DNA of 64,000 bases, from assembly GCA_034509425.1 (NCBI GenBank), contig JAVTVJ010000489.1:1579382-1643381 (forward strand), in the 5' to 3' direction. The notes under the pieces were generated by a model that made no database searches, had not been told where the DNA came from, and worked only from the letters and a program-made list of their open reading frames with translations. Position 1 is the first letter of the stretch. Each line of letters starts with the position of its first letter. Shown piece by piece: positions 44,701-58,682 of this stretch. Origin of the DNA: Eopsaltria australis (taxonomy: Eukaryota > Chordata > Aves > Passeriformes > Petroicidae). Both the position numbers and the translations under genes were made by a program.

Positions 44701-46939
44701 CCCCTAGAACTCACTGGGAACTACAGAGAGAACTCAGCTCAAGGAATTTCTCCTACACAGCAGAGCCATCACCTCAGCTTTCTGTGCACACAACAGCAGG
44801 AAAAGCCCCACACTAAGTGAGAAGGGCTTACCTGAGGAGAATGAGTTTTAAGTCCATAATTTTCTGTTCCACTGATAACTACATCCTAAAACAAGTGGGG
44901 AGGGGATGAAAAGAAATCAACTCCTTATCATTAAGCCTGGCATAACTCTGTTTGCTAAGGAATGATGCTGTGGGCTTCTCCTTACAGGGTCAGCCCTGTG
45001 TTCCATGGTAAATCATATACATTGTTTCACAGGGTGTGTTTATGTATTACGCAAGCACAGGGCATGAAGCCATCCTCTCAGCTTCCTAGGAAGCAAGGGT
45101 TGCATCTCCCCACTTGTGCTTCTTAATTACTGTTACAAGAGATGTTTACAATGAGAAATTCTTTTTGCATGATCCATTAAATTGGCCACTTTCTCCTCAC
45201 GTTCTTCCACTGAGTGCTTCAGGTGGTGTTCATAGCTCTGTCCTCACATGCAGCCATAACAAGCATCATTTAAATTACATCAACTATTTATGTGACAGAA
45301 TATTTTTTATGTTAAATCTTCAGGAGACCTTATCGTGCTATCAAATTGAAATTTCAATACTGAGCTGGAGCAAATAATTTCCACTTCAAAAAGTCCATGT
45401 GGGAAGTGAGAGGATAATATGTGCGCGTCTCAGCACATCGCGTGTCTCTCTAGGTTACTAAACCTCCTGTATCAAGGGCAGCTCGCTTTACTAAATATTA
45501 ATGCACAACTCTGCATAATATCAGGCTCCAGTTATTCAGAGGATCTCTGAACTGCAAATAAAAATAAGCATTAAAGCCCATACTATTAACTACAGATTAA
45601 GGTCAGATCCCAACGGTTGCTCCGTGTAGGAGAATGTAGTAGATAAACATTCACTGACCGTGATACTGATCCCTTCTACAAAGCAGATTGCAAGATCCAG
45701 GCTTTAAAAAATTTAAGAACATTTATTAGCTCAGCATGAATGCAATCCTACACTCCCACAAAGAGTGCAGAACTGGGACAAACTGTGTTTGGGAAGTTCT
45801 GGAAAGGCATCACTTCTGCACCTGCTGGCCAGCCCAGTTTGCATTCTCTGCTCTGCAAATCTGACGGTTCTAAAATTAACCCCACTGATTTTTATCACTG
45901 ATTTTCCTGTCATTTTGCCATGTTAAATGTCAAATGATCCAATGTCTGACACTGCCCTTTTAATTATCACAACCAGAGCCTGAAGATGACACACACATCC
46001 CCTCAGCCCTTCAAAGTGAGGCTCAATGAGACACAGGCAACAGGAAGAATTCAAAGGTCAATATTTGCATAAGTGGAATAAAAGCCAAGAAAGCAAGAAT
46101 TAGTAAAACTTTAATTCTACAGTAAGTTCTACAATTATTACTCTAATGTATTGATCGAATGTATTAATTTAAATGACAAAATAAACTTCATAGATAGTGC
46201 TGAGGACTTCATTAAAATTTACTGAACTTATTTATCAATGCTTCTTTCAGAAAGATCATTACAAAAACCTGCACAACCCCAATTAGACCTCCCAAACGCA
46301 TTAATGATATATGAGGTCATTTATTCCCTTCATCAATCTTAGGCTTCACATTTACTTATAGAATCAATACTCCAAAGCTATGGAATGTCCATAAATTCAC
46401 GGCCTTGCATCAATGAATTTATTCACTCAATACCTTCTCACACAGAGTCCCTGTCCCTGTCAGTCACATTAACCCAACCAACCACATTTTATTGCTCTGT
46501 AATCAGGATTCAAAAGCACTTGAGATGACAGGAGCAATAAAAACCCTTGAGACTTTATATGTCCATTATGGTGCCTGGGTTGTTTAAAACCTGGAGCTGC
46601 AGTTGCAGCCTGTGACTATAAATATGCACAGAGCCAGGGGAGCTCAGGGTGCAGGCAGGAAACAAAGGGATCTGAAGTCAAAGTGCAGAAACCAGGAAAG
46701 GGATGCAGTGGTGACAAATGTCTGTCCTCCCTCTTTCCAAAACAGAAACAGCTCTATCAGCAAATATTTTACAGTGGTTTATTACCTTTTCTAGCCTATC
46801 TGTGAAAAAACTGGGCAAGGCACATTGAGTGAGACACCAGAGTGAGGTATTTGTGCTCCATCGTGCCTGTCCAAGGTACCCAAGCAGTGCCAGCCCTCAG
46901 GGATTCCCTGCTTGATGGACTCTCAGGAGAGGCCCTGAC

Positions 46940-46971
46940 ACTGACAGACCTTGCCACTGACAGACCTTGCC
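46940..46971. repeat. Short tandem duplication (CACTGACAGACCTTGC)
   Basis: Two direct copies of CACTGACAGACCTTGC lie next to each other. No function is apparent. Confidence 0.75.
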
Positions 46972-47719
46972 TACAGCACATTTGCTGTCAAGAATCCAAA
47001 CCCACAGCAACCACGCAAAACATCTGCTGCCACAGAACGACGGTGCAGCACTGAATAAAACACAAGCCTTAAATGTTTGTAACATAATGCATTTATAACC
47101 TGAAATGGAAGTGACACCTGGCCTTGTACCAGGTTTAATAATACACAACATAATTCTGTTTTTGCAAAGGGTTCAAAGCAGCTCAAGCTCAATTAGATCA
47201 TCAGCACTTTCTATAAACTCGACAACTAAGCTGTTCCTCATTACACAGCATCAGGAGATGCTGACAGGAGTTGGGTTTTGCAGAAATCTTAGAGATGAGC
47301 TTTGCTGCCTTGTAGGAAAACAAGGGCAGGCATGAGTTTTACAGCTCCATCAGGCACACCTGGGTACCTGAGGCAGAACAAAACACTTAAAAGAACTGCT
47401 CAGTGAAACAACAACTGGCAAGAGCACACGGGGAGCCCCAGAACGTAAAACCCTCTAATGCACCAGCCTGCTGTGCAGTTGGCATAACCACTGCAGAGCC
47501 ATTAGGAAACAATACAGCTTCCCAGGAAAATGTATAAAACATCTCCACCACTTGCACTTCAAACCCTCTTCAGCAACTGCACAGCTTCTCAGGGCTCCTT
47601 TTCAGAGGCAGATCAGGGGTGCTGCAGCACAGGGACCGCAGTCACAGGCACTGCAGGGTCTGTGCTGGTGGCACCAACTCAGGTCAGACTCACACAAGCA
47701 AAGAGCTGGAGGCTCCAGC

Positions 47720-48182
47720 ACAGGGGGATGTGGAGATGCTGGAGAGAGTCCAGAGGAGGCACCAGGATGCTCAGAGGGATGGAGCAGCTCTGCTGGGAGG
47801 AAAGGCTGGGAGAATGGGGATTGCTCAGCCTGGAGAAGTGAGGTGACCTAACTGTGGACTTCAGTGCCTGAAGGAGCTACAGGAAGAATGGAGAGAGATT
47901 CTTTGCAAGGGTTTGGAATGACAGGACACAGGGAATGGCCTCAAACAGACAGAGAATAGGTTTGGATGGGATACTGGGATGAAATCCTTCCCTGTGAGGG
48001 TGGGGAGGCCTTGGCACAGGTGCCCAGAGAAGCTGTGGCTGCCCTTGGATCCCTGGCAGTGTCCAAGGCCAGGTTGGACACTGGGGCTTGGAGCAGCCTG
48101 GCACAGTGGGAGGTGTCCCTGCCCATGGCACTGAATGAGCTTTAAGGTCCCTTCCAGCCCAAACCATTCTGTGATTCTGTGA
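47720..48182 (+). mobile_element. CR1 LINE 3' region, longest copy in the window
   Basis: This is a sense-oriented copy. It runs from 'GATGCTGGAGAGAGTCCAGA' and 'GAGGAAAGGCTGGGAGAATGG' through 'CAGCCTGGAGAAG', 'GAATGGCCTCAAACAGACAG', 'CCCAGAGAAGCTGTGGCTGC' and 'GTGTCCCTGCCCATGGCA'. It ends in the diagnostic tandem ATTCTGTG octamer at about 48167-48182. About 460 bp is retained. It has no intact reverse transcriptase frame; open frames of about 100 codons are residual or chance. Confidence 0.95.
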
Positions 48183-49800
48183 ACACAAAGAAATAAACTA
48201 CCATGAAAAAAATACCACTTTTTCCCACTGATATACCAGGCTAAGAATGATACTTTAGAAAGTTTTCATATTTAACAAAACACAATATTCCCCAGGTTCT
48301 TCAGGCAGTTGCCACAGTTGTGTGTCTGTCCTGGCCAGACACTGCATTTAAAACACCATTAATATCATTTAGCTAAGCTGCACAACAAGATTTATTGAGT
48401 CTTTACTGTGTTTTAAAGGTTCACAATCAAAAAGAATTCTGAGCAATGTCTAAGCATCAAACTATACATAAACGAACATAAACAAAATCGTATTTTTCTG
48501 CATTCTTTCTGTAATGTTGCAGCATTTGTCTCAATGGCACATACACAAAGCAGGACTGAAAAATACCCACCCAGAGGAATCTGCCTATTGCTCTCTGCTG
48601 CATCCACATCACTTGTTTTTACAGAGAAGTTCCATTCTATAAAAATACATCCAGCAGATGCAATTTGTAAAAGCTGATGACAAAAAAAGATGTATTTAAA
48701 AAGAAAGGACTTACTTGGAATACTCTTGAATCTAATTAATTTAAAGTTTGCAAACAAGGTAGGAACAGTCCAAAATCTGACTAATTTTACAGCACATCAC
48801 AAATTCAATCAGCTAACCTGTCACAATGGTAAAACATGAAAACAAACATCTGTATCCACCTTGTAATAAATTCTGCTGCTTAATCTGTTTCTATGTTTAC
48901 CATTGTTTTGTAACATTTTTTATGAGAGCAAGTTCAGGGAGCTGTTAGGCTGAAATCTATTTTATCCAGTTCTGGAACAGGAGAAAAATGGAGCTGCCCA
49001 GAACCTGTCAGCACCTCTCAGGGTGTCACCTTCACACACACAAAAATCCTCTGAGCATCAAAGCCTGCATGCAAGAAATGGAAAAGCAGATCAGGTAAGA
49101 GGTTCTAGGGAACAGGAGCAGTACCACCTCTCCCAGGGAATCAGGAGATGCCATGGAAATGCACACAGGGTGATAGAGGAGCAAAAATAATCATGAGGGG
49201 GATTTTTCCCAACAGCAACACCTGAAGAAACAAAGAAACTTAAAATCAACCCAAAAAACCACTGATGTACACAACGACTTTGCATAAAGTAAGGATTATT
49301 TCTGCACTCTCAGAATATAAAAATTCACTGTTTGGGTTTTTTTTTAAATATTAAAGGCTAATTTCTTGAGAACAAGAACACTTCGAGGTGGATCCTGGCT
49401 AATCCTGCTGAGTAAAAACCAAAATAATAAACCCACACAGACTGGAAGTTGAAAGATGAAGTATTGTTCCAACTCCTCCTTGTACATGAATAATGGCTTG
49501 TTTACTAAGGAGCTGAAATACCACGTTCAGCACACATTCCAGGGAAGTGAAAAACCCTGATAATTTTAAAGGAAAATGAAGTATCTGTGCTTTGGAAAGA
49601 GTGTTACATTGGGAATAACCTTCAAAATGAGAATATCTACAGTCCATGCCTTGCCATTGTCCCTCATTTAGCAGTAAAATAAGGAAGGTCAGTATTTGAG
49701 CCCCCTTTTTAAGTGACAAATTAAACACATTCTAAGGAGACACCCTCATGCACATCCTCAGTGGTTTCAAAACCCAGGCACACAGAACCCAATTTCTAAA

Positions 49801-49860
49801 AATCTGGTTCTCGTAGATTTTACATTTGAAAATCTCATTCTTGTGGATTTTATATTGGAA
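49801..49860. repeat. Tandem duplication of a 30-bp unit
   Basis: Positions 49801-49830 and 49831-49860 align without gaps at about 24 of 30 positions. Both begin AATCT and share a GATTTTA core. It is a diverged local duplication. Confidence 0.8.
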
Positions 49861-51751
49861 AACAGCGAAATAAATTGCCACCACTATCCATTTGTGCCAT
49901 CAGTGTGAGGATCATTTAGAGGCACAAAAATGTTGAATTTTCACAAGCACAATCTTCATAAAATTCTGCTTCAGAATAAATTACAAGCATCATTTGGCTA
50001 TATGGAAACGCTGGCAGTGTACACAATGCTAAGAGCTGTAGATAATTCTTTTAATTGAAGTTAAAGGCAAAAAAAAGAGCAATAGCTGCAACTCCAGTTA
50101 AAAACTATAATACTTTTAATATGGGCTATTTTCTTAGCAGAAAGAAGACAACTTGACAATTGCTACACGAGGCAAATAAAGCCTTGAACATGCAATTTGT
50201 GTGGATCACTGTCCATCCACTGACACTTCTAACAGTGGCAAAACCTCTATTTGTGACTGCAAATGATGAGAAAATCTTCTACATCTTGACAAGTTACTGG
50301 AGAAAGATAAGATTAATTAGACTTTTGCAGCTTCATTTTAAAAACTAAAAAGCAGCAAACTAAGAGAGCAATAATGATTATATTTCTGGTGTTTCTGGAT
50401 GAAATTGCACTTTTAGTTCAAAAAGTATGTTTCTGTATCACTCTAAGTGATAAAAAAGGGACATTTTATAACCTATACAGGACAGACAAAAATAATAATT
50501 CCACTAAACTTCTACATTTATAAAGACATATTCCAGACTTCTAATAAATCTCTTTTGATGGGAAGATTTTAATTAATACAATAAAGTGATTTCAAACGAT
50601 AAATGAAGTCAACTGGAAGATAAGCTGAAAAAAAGACCTACGTGGCTGCAGCACCTGATAGTCTACATTATATAATTGCAAAAAGGAACAAAAAAACTTC
50701 ATGAAAATCAACTTCTAATTAAGAAACCAGACTAAATGACACTGAAATGCACAGAAAGTGACATATGCACGTGTTTGGCTGCCTGACTTAGAAGGTGACA
50801 GTTCTGAACCACATTTATGGAAGGCATTATTCATAAATAGCTGCAATTGAAGAATTAACAGCTGATAACCAGCTCCAAGCACCCCCAGCCTCTGCAAGCC
50901 TTCAACAGGCACTGCTGGAAACAGAATTAAAATGTTCAGCATCCAGGAGAATTTAAAAACACTTAAAGGGTAGTTCCTGCTATTAATTATACACAGGAGA
51001 GTCCTTCTCTCATAGACTTCCACGCTTTCTGCTGCAGATGGAAAAGCTGAGGAACTGAGCCTAAAGTATTTATTAAATAACTTATTATTTTTACCTCTCA
51101 CCCGAAAGAGAAACAACCCACAAAAGCAAACATAAAAGAAATAATTATCAATGCATCCCAACAGGGAAATCTGTTTTCTCCTTCTTCCTGCAACTTTCCT
51201 CCCAACATTTTATTAAATTCTGCTCATGGAATCTGCAAAAATCTTGTATAAAATGAACACCATATGTGGCTGTGTAACAGCAGCTGATGTGCAGGATAAC
51301 ATCAGGGCAGGGGAAAAAATAAAGAATATACCAAACTTTATCTTGCCCAGGCCTCGAACAGGTTAATCTGTCAACTTGGGTGAGCTATCACTCCCACATG
51401 ATCAATTAGAAGCTGAGGAGCTTCATGGAATTACACCCAGGGCACTGGAACAGTCAGTCTCTTAACTGGAACACACTGCTGGGACAGCAAACCCATCCAA
51501 GTAAACAAAACAAAACAAAACTTCACATGTTGCGAGTGTGGGAAGGGTGAAGATGGTTTTGCTCTTGAAATGGAATGTAAGAAAAAAAGTTTGCTGCAAG
51601 ATAAGATTTAATTATATTCAGGTTTTGATGAGCACAGTACCATCAAGACAATTTTCTAGAAAAACAGGAGTACAATGCCATATTTATTTATTTTGCTGCC
51701 GTGTTCAGTGTTGAGTGAATTCTACAGTTAACTGTGGATTGAGCATTGAGA

Positions 51752-51787
51752 ATCACAGAATCATTTAGGCTGGAGAAGACCTGCAAA
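51752..51787 (-). mobile_element. CR1 LINE tail, left half of an interrupted older copy
   Basis: 'AATCACAGAATCATTTAGGC' followed by 'TGGAGAAGACCTGCAA' is a CR1 antisense tail. It breaks off where another CR1 tail begins. Its continuation is at about 52043-52140. Confidence 0.85.
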
Positions 51788-52042
51788 CAATCATGGAATG
51801 GTTTGGGTTGGAGGGGACCTTAAAGCTCATCCAGTACCATCCCCTGCCATGGGCAGGGACACCTTCCACTGTCCCAGGTTATTCCAGCCTGGCCTTGGGC
51901 ACTGCCAGGGACCCAGGGGCAGCCACAGCTTCTCTGGGCACCCTGTGCCAGGGCCCCACCACTCTTTTAGGAAAGAATTTCTTGCCAATATCCATTCTAA
52001 ACCTGCCCTCCTTCAGTCTTATCACTACACACCCTGGTGACT
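51788..52042 (-). mobile_element. Younger CR1 inserted into an older CR1
   Basis: It begins with a fresh tail ('AATCATGGAATGGTTTGGG'). It then runs through the 'CTGCCATGGGCAGGGACACC' and 'CACAGCTTCTCTGGGCACC' blocks to 'CACTACACACCCTGGTGA'. Both of its sides are flanked by parts of another CR1. There is a small internal deletion in the last block relative to the copy at 13.1 kb. Confidence 0.9.
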
Positions 52043-52140
52043 GCTGAGCCCAACTCTCAACACTGCCAATGCCACCACTGAACCATGTCCCCAAGTGCCA
52101 CACCCATGTCTTTAAACCCCTCCAGGAACAGTGACTCATT
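52043..52140 (-). mobile_element. CR1 LINE, right half of the interrupted older copy
   Basis: 'GAGCCCAACTCTCAACACTG', 'CCACCACTGAACCATGTCCC', 'AAGTGCCACACCC' and 'CCCCTCCAGGAACAGTGACTC' are the internal CR1 blocks that should directly follow the tail at 51752-51787. This supports a nested insertion. Confidence 0.85.
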
Positions 52141-52851
52141 GTGATCTATTCAATATATTGGAATTTTTGTGAATGCACGTGATTGTAGGAACAAAGAATC
52201 CTCACCAACACAAAGGGATGCTGTCTGTCCCTGTCCTAGCACAGATGTCCTGCTGTCCCTTCTACCCAGCTCAGGGACAACACATCCCCTTCCTGGATCA
52301 GAAGGCAATGGCTGAAGGCAGAACCCACACATCTACATTGCCAGGTGATGTTCCAAAACAGGAACACATCTGTAGAGGAAAGTGATGTGAACTGAGCTCT
52401 CAATTTCAGGACTTTGATGTCTGATGAGCTGCAGTGGGATCCAGGAACCAAAACCCTCCAGTACCTGGTCTGCAGCACCCAAAGAAAAGTAGGATCCATG
52501 CTCCAAGACCACCCAGCAACACAGACAGAGCTGGGATGACTGGGATACACATTTCCAAAGAGTTCTCCTGATCTGAACCAGCACTGATGTATCTGCACTC
52601 ACTGAGACTCAGGAGTTTCACCCATCACTGCTGTTCTCAGGAAAAACTCAGAACATGGGCAATTTTTCAAAGATCTCTCAGAGTTCACCTGCAGAAATAG
52701 GAACAGAATCTCAGCTTTCACAGGCATCAGCAATTAACAATGCCATATTTCCTCATAAAATGGGTCAGATGTTACAAAAGTAAGGACAGCCAAAGGAGGG
52801 GAGGAACAATAAATAGAAGCTGACAAGACAAATGCACAACAAGCATCTTAT

Positions 52852-52865
52852 CTGTGTGTGTGTGT
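52852..52865. repeat. Short (TG)n microsatellite
   Basis: A short TG run, slightly interrupted, in intron 2. Confidence 0.8.
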
Positions 52866-55065
52866 ATGTTAAATTACCTGCAGATCAGTAAAACTGCTGC
52901 CCTTTGAGAAGGGGTCCAGAAATACACAGTCCACAGATCAGGCTGAGGGCAAAAGGCCAAAGGAAAGGACAAAGGAGAGAGGAATGATGGAAACTGTGCA
53001 GATCCAATTCAAGCTCCCAGGTGCTGTATATTGTTTTGTTCGGGCTCTGATTTTTGGGGCAGTGTCTGTAACTGTTTGGGTTTTGCTCTGGGGGTTCCAT
53101 TTTTGAACAGACACCTCCAAGTTGTGCACATGAGAACACACTGATGAGGCAGCTGCTGTAAGTGTATTTGTACTCCCATCTCAGAAGATTTCATGCTGAC
53201 TTTTAGGCTCCACAGTCACAGCCTTCCATGGAATTAATTTCTCCATCTCAGGCTTGCAGCAACATCAGATAATGTAAACTGCAGCATATGACTAATAAAT
53301 AATATAAAGAGCACAAAGGAAAACACCCACATTGTTCAAGCCCTGGTCTGTAATACCCCATCTCACCACAAAAATGATAATGATACAAGAGGAGCAATTC
53401 TGGCAGAGAAAGGGGAACTTGCTTTGTGTCTTGTCCACCCTTTGGCAAAAACATTTCCAAGTAAGGAAGACAAATTATTTTTATGAGAAGCAACGCAGCA
53501 ACGCAACAGATTTTTCTTTCTTAGGTTACAAAGGAAAATTAAGATTGTAAAAGGAAGAAGAAACTGTAGGGGAAACACAGCCATCAGGATGGGAAACCAA
53601 GAACTAAGCCCTGATCCATACACGAAAAAGAATAAATGGTGCTGCTTCCACTATAAATATGTTATATCAGCACTGGGGATTGATGGAAACTCTCTGTCAG
53701 CCAGGTTGGAGGTGGTCAGAATTTTCACTGGTTCAAATCTCCAGATCATAGAGCACGAAGAATTAGTTTCTCGACCACATCCCTATAGAGACCTTTAATA
53801 CAAAATTTTAAATTAAAATACATGATTTAAAAATGAGGTGGCATCAAGGGGCTCTTTGGTCATTTTGTTGCAGAAGGGAGGTCAAGAACCAGATAAAGAG
53901 GAAATGAAGTGCTGGTTTGATGTGCCAACGTTGCAATATTTGAACATTAAAAGCTAATAAAATGCACCCATTTCCCTTTCCAGTGAAGGAATTGCTGTAG
54001 ATGTCTGCCCAGCCCAGACCCAGCACGGCATGAGCTCTTCCAAAAAGTTCAGGACAAAAATGAAAGGTAAAATTCAACATTCAGAGAAAAATTATCTGAA
54101 AATAAATTGAGGGAAGACAGGAAAAAACAGCAGAAAGAGCAATAGTTGCCCAGATTAGTGAAGCATAATGATCTGCCTTAATTGATTTTTTCCAATTTTT
54201 ATTTATGCAAATTAGGAGACAAACGTGAAACTCTTCCTTAGCTCATTATTATCCTTAAACCAAATGTATTTCACAGCTGAACTACAGCAGAATATTGCAC
54301 TTCAGTAAAGCCTGCAGCAACCATGTAAAAGAGGGAAAACCCGCTGTCAATAACTACAAATCTTGCCCATTTAGGAGAGAATTAACAACAGGCCCTTAAT
54401 CAGGAACATGAGCTGATCACATTTATATTACTGTAACTAAAAATATTCCTGCCCTGAGGAAACTTGCTGAGCCTTCAGTACTGAACTTAAAACAACCTCT
54501 AAACCTACATAAATACATGTTCTACAACGTTTGTTCTTCTCATCTTAGTGAGTTCCTATTTGTTGAGCTCTGCTCACCACAAAAATGCTTCTTACAAAAT
54601 CAAATAGAAAGGAACAAGTATAGGTTACACTCAGAGCTAAAAGCCTATCAAAAGAATGATGAAGCCAAAATTTAACTTAATTGCTTGCTTAATTTAAAGT
54701 CTGCTCTCTCAAAAGAGGAACTTCCATGCTGTGGCAGATTGAAAAATGTTTAAATTCCGTTTTTCACGTTGCTTTTGCAGTATTTCCAGGTGCACATCAG
54801 AGGAAAGCTTTCAGTGCTACAGACAGCTTGCTGGCCTGCTTGACAATGTAAGAAAACAAACCAAAGCCAAAACTCCCTGCAATAATCCTCCCGTCGTGTT
54901 TGCACTGCCACAGAGACATCAACAGCAAACAGCAAAGGCAAAACAGCAGAATGGGAACTCCTGTCTCTCAAGCACAGTATTTAAAATACTTCATGTTTCT
55001 ATAAATCAACAATAAACCACAAATATCAAACTGCAAAATGCTTTCTTAATAACAGGAATGAAAAT

Positions 55066-55285
55066 TTCATGGAATCCTAGAATCACTGAGGTTGGAAAAG
55101 ACCTCCCAGTCCATCGAGTCCAAGCTGTGCCAAATCCCCACCTTGTCACCAGCCCAGAAAACTGAGTCCATGTCCAGTTATTCCTTGGACACCTCCAGGG
55201 ATGGAGACTCCAAACCTCCCTGGGCAGCCCCTTTCAAGGCCTGACCACCCTTCCTGGGAAGAAATTCTTCCTGAATCCTATCCCT
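55066..55285 (-). mobile_element. CR1 LINE 3' fragment
   Basis: It starts 'CATGGAATCCTAGAATCACT', then 'GAGGTTGGAAAAGACCTCCC', 'CCATCGAGTCCAAGC', 'CCTTGGACACCTCCAGGGAT', 'CTCCCTGGGCAGCCCCTTTC' and 'GAAGAAATTCTTCCTGAATC'. These are antisense CR1 blocks. It is related to the 29.9-kb copy. Confidence 0.92.
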
Positions 55286-58200
55286 AGGAGAACACTAATC
55301 CAGCTGAAGTCTTTCAAGTTCATTTTCAAACCCACACGTGGCCAAAAAGTCATTTTCCACTCCTACTTTATGATGCCAAATCCCCTTCTCTAAAAAACTT
55401 CTTTCCAATCGTGCAGCAGAATTCTGCCTCCTCTCCATGAAATAACACATCCCTGGTCTTGGCTGTAAACCCAAGCAGCCTTTCTGAGGATCTGTTTGCT
55501 GGAATATTCTGCAGTTAAAATACACCCATTAAGAAAGACAAACTACTTAGGATGTGACTGTGTCTTGCTGAGCGTTTGTGTGGTAATAATGCAATTGCAC
55601 CTGACCCCCTGCCACATTCAGGGCATTAAAACCACGCCAAAATTTAATTTGCTGTCTCTTGCAAATTCATCAGGATCCCATAAAAATAAGGAGGTGGAAA
55701 AAAATTATCTTGCAAAATGTTTTAGGAAAATAAATTGAAATAATTCTTTTCAATTCCAAAGAGCTCATTTAAATGTCTTTGTGTAATGGTAAAGCTGAGC
55801 ACTACAGCAGAAAACAGGCATCAAAATCTGAAAACAAAAGCGATGACACACAACTAAAAACAGGATTTAAGCAACTCCAATGAATAAAGGTATTGATGAT
55901 CCAAAATCAGATCGTTTCATTATAGCACAGTTTCAATCCTAAGAAAATCTATATTAAAACATTAAATGAAAATATTTTCTTTTGAAGGTTTCTCTTAAAA
56001 ATAAAACCAGGACTGTATTTTGTGCGACACTTTTTAAGTGGAAGTTTTAAAAAGTACATTAAAACATACTATGTTTGCTGCAATACTTAAAACTGCATAA
56101 CAACTAAGACCTTTGGTTTAATTAAAGAATCCTAATGCAAATACTGATAGAAATGCAGTTTTCTACCATCATTTGAGTGTGGTGACTGTTCTGGGCCTTT
56201 CCTCTTCCCCTTGGTAGCAAAGGCCAGAGGAATTTCAAACAACTTTGGAATTAACAAACCCCCCCAGCTCTGAATTCTGCCTGACACCAAGTTTGTGTCT
56301 GGTGGGAGATTTTACAACACTCTTGAAAATTGAGTAGAAAAAGCTTTTTATAATGGAAACACTGATGGACCAAGAACTCCAGTCACGCTACAAGCTGTCC
56401 CTGCAATATTCCTTTCTTCATGTCATACTGAAAATTCCATTTTGTTCTCCATTTGTCATTCTTCTCTGTAAAGAGAGTCACTTCATTATAGAAATCACGT
56501 TTTTTCTGCAGCCTGCCTTCTAGTTTCAGAGTTTTGGTTTTAATTCCTCATGTTCTCAGTAATTTTGAGCACTAATTTGTCTTTCCAGCTTTAGCTGGTG
56601 ACTTTTTAGACAGAAGCTTCAGAAAGCTGAACTGAAAAAATATTGATTCAGCAGCTTAACTTTATCATGGAAGTTTTATTTTTCAAGAGTATTATCCCAA
56701 GAGTATGACCTCTTTGATTTTGAACACAAGTTTAATGAATGATGGGTAAAAACCCCATTACTTAACTTATTAGTGCACAAACAACAGCTTGCTACAAACC
56801 ATGTAAAATCAGAATATTTCTCAGAGATTTTGAGTAAGAACACAGACAAAACCACTGAATACAAGAGTCTTAAAAGAGAAACTGTAGAATCTTGCTCTGA
56901 TACAGACAAAAGTCAGGTTTGAACATATTTAAGTTCCTGAAAAGTATCACTTCTGAGGCATTTAAAAATAAACACAGCTGCTCTGCTGCGTTTACTCTTG
57001 GTTGTGCCCATGAATGGCATCTGCAGGGGAAACAAGACTGAAACCAGAACTTCAGCTGCCTTTGTGAAGATCAGTCCTCAGCAGCAGAACTGTTCCTGGC
57101 TCACCAAAATTCGGTGCTGGATGGAATTGCAGGCAGAGAATCCAAACCCCTGGAGACGAGCTGCCAGGCCAGAGTGGATCTGTGGCTCAGGTCAGGGATC
57201 CTGCCCAGTCTGAGCCCCCAGCTCCCCACTGGGAGACAGGACAAAGTCAGCACCATGCAAGCTGCAAAACCTCAGCTGGGTAACTGCACCATTTCAATGC
57301 AGCCCCAATTATTTTCTGTATCCCAAGAGAAACCTGTAATGGACCTCTACACAATCCCTGAGCTGGGAACCACTGAGCTGTCCTGAATGGCACTGAGGAA
57401 ATGCCAATCCATTGCCACCTGAGCACTTCACATTCTTTTACAGCACTGCTTTGGATGTGATGGGTGGCAAAAACCTGGATCTACAAAACATCTACAAAAT
57501 TTAATATGAGCATTTTGGGACAGAGGAAAAATCCTGGATGTATGTTTACCTCTACCAGGAAATGCTGTATGTGTCTGCAAGGCTCAGCTTGCAGAAAGAA
57601 AACTTATTTATTGCAAATCTTTAAAATGCATCAGTCTTTGACATTCACTTTCTCAGAGGTTTAATTTCGAGAAGCATCAGCTCACATCAACTTTCACCAA
57701 AATACCACAGAATCCATAATTTCCCTATCTGCTGAGCGAAAGCAATGCTCAGGATAGTCAGATGTGCTCTAAGGCAAGAGCAAATACCCATTAGAAATGG
57801 CAGGAAAGAAGGAAGGAAAAGGCCAACTAATGAGTACACAACGTGCAGCTGCAGCAGAAGTGACAGGGAGAAGGTGGGGAAGTGAGAGGGACAACAAAAA
57901 GGCTCATCCTAATTAAGCAAACATATGACAAAGGAAAAAAACCTGCACTAGCTGGGTGTGGTTATTTCATGATTAAATGCTAAATAACGATAAGAATTTG
58001 GCAGAAACACAGGCTGTGTGAGCATACAGCATTTACAGTTATCTTACACTACAGCAGCTTTCCACTTCTCAAGGTTAGCAGATTTTATTAAATCAGTGAT
58101 TTCATACAGGTGGATCTATTTTTTTTTTGTAATTCAGTATTACATAAGACAGAATTGTCCTGTCCTAATACAGAGTTAAAGCCAAAGGTCCTCCTGAACA

Positions 58201-58650
58201 TGCATTGTATGAAAATGAAAACCAGGGACTTTGGGTTATGAAAAGAAGCCATATGACTAAAAAGTGAATCCATTTTCCAAAACGCCCACACAGACAAGAG
58301 CTTCTGATGAGAAAAATGATCTCTGCAAAGCTAAATTGCACAGATTATTTCCATGAAAAGTTAGAATCATGCAGATTATACGACATTCACCGCGCTGAGA
58401 TTTAAAAAAAAAACAAACCACCAACTTTTTATATTATTACAGTATGAATAATGACTTGATTGTTCCGTGCAAATTATGTAAATATCAATAATTATTTAAC
58501 TGAATAATTGTCTGCTTTTAGAATTCACACAGGCAATGATGCTTGCTTAGTTTTTCCAGGATTGTTTCTCGCTTGCTGCTGGCAAGTTTTTGGTACCTTT
58601 AAAATGAGGTGCAACGACCGGTGTGTGCCAGCAAAGCAGTTGGGGCTTAC

Positions 58651-58682
58651 CTTGGCACTGGAATCCTTGCTTCCCAAATCCC
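58651..58682 (-). CDS. PRKCA: PRKCA exon 2, 32-bp micro-exon in the C1A domain
   Basis: The minus strand reads ...ttctttatgcag, then 32 exonic bases, then the donor gtaagc. The first G completes Trp58. Ten codons follow, giving GFGKQGFQCQ (residues 59-68), and a final G is the first base of Val69. This is the central loop of the C1A zinc finger, supplying ligand C67 and part of the diacylglycerol/phorbol-ester-binding rim. The phases (2 in, 1 out) fit exons 1 and 3 exactly. At 32 bp it is too short for ordinary ORF detection and was found by searching for the expected peptide between the flanking exons. The acceptor is preceded by a pyrimidine-rich tract. Confidence 0.97.

Noticed and set aside
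50715..51161. 148-codon minus-strand open frame with hydrophobic stretches
   Set aside because: Hydrophobicity follows from AT-rich codons; no recognisable motif. It is on the PRKCA sense strand but has no convincing exon structure.
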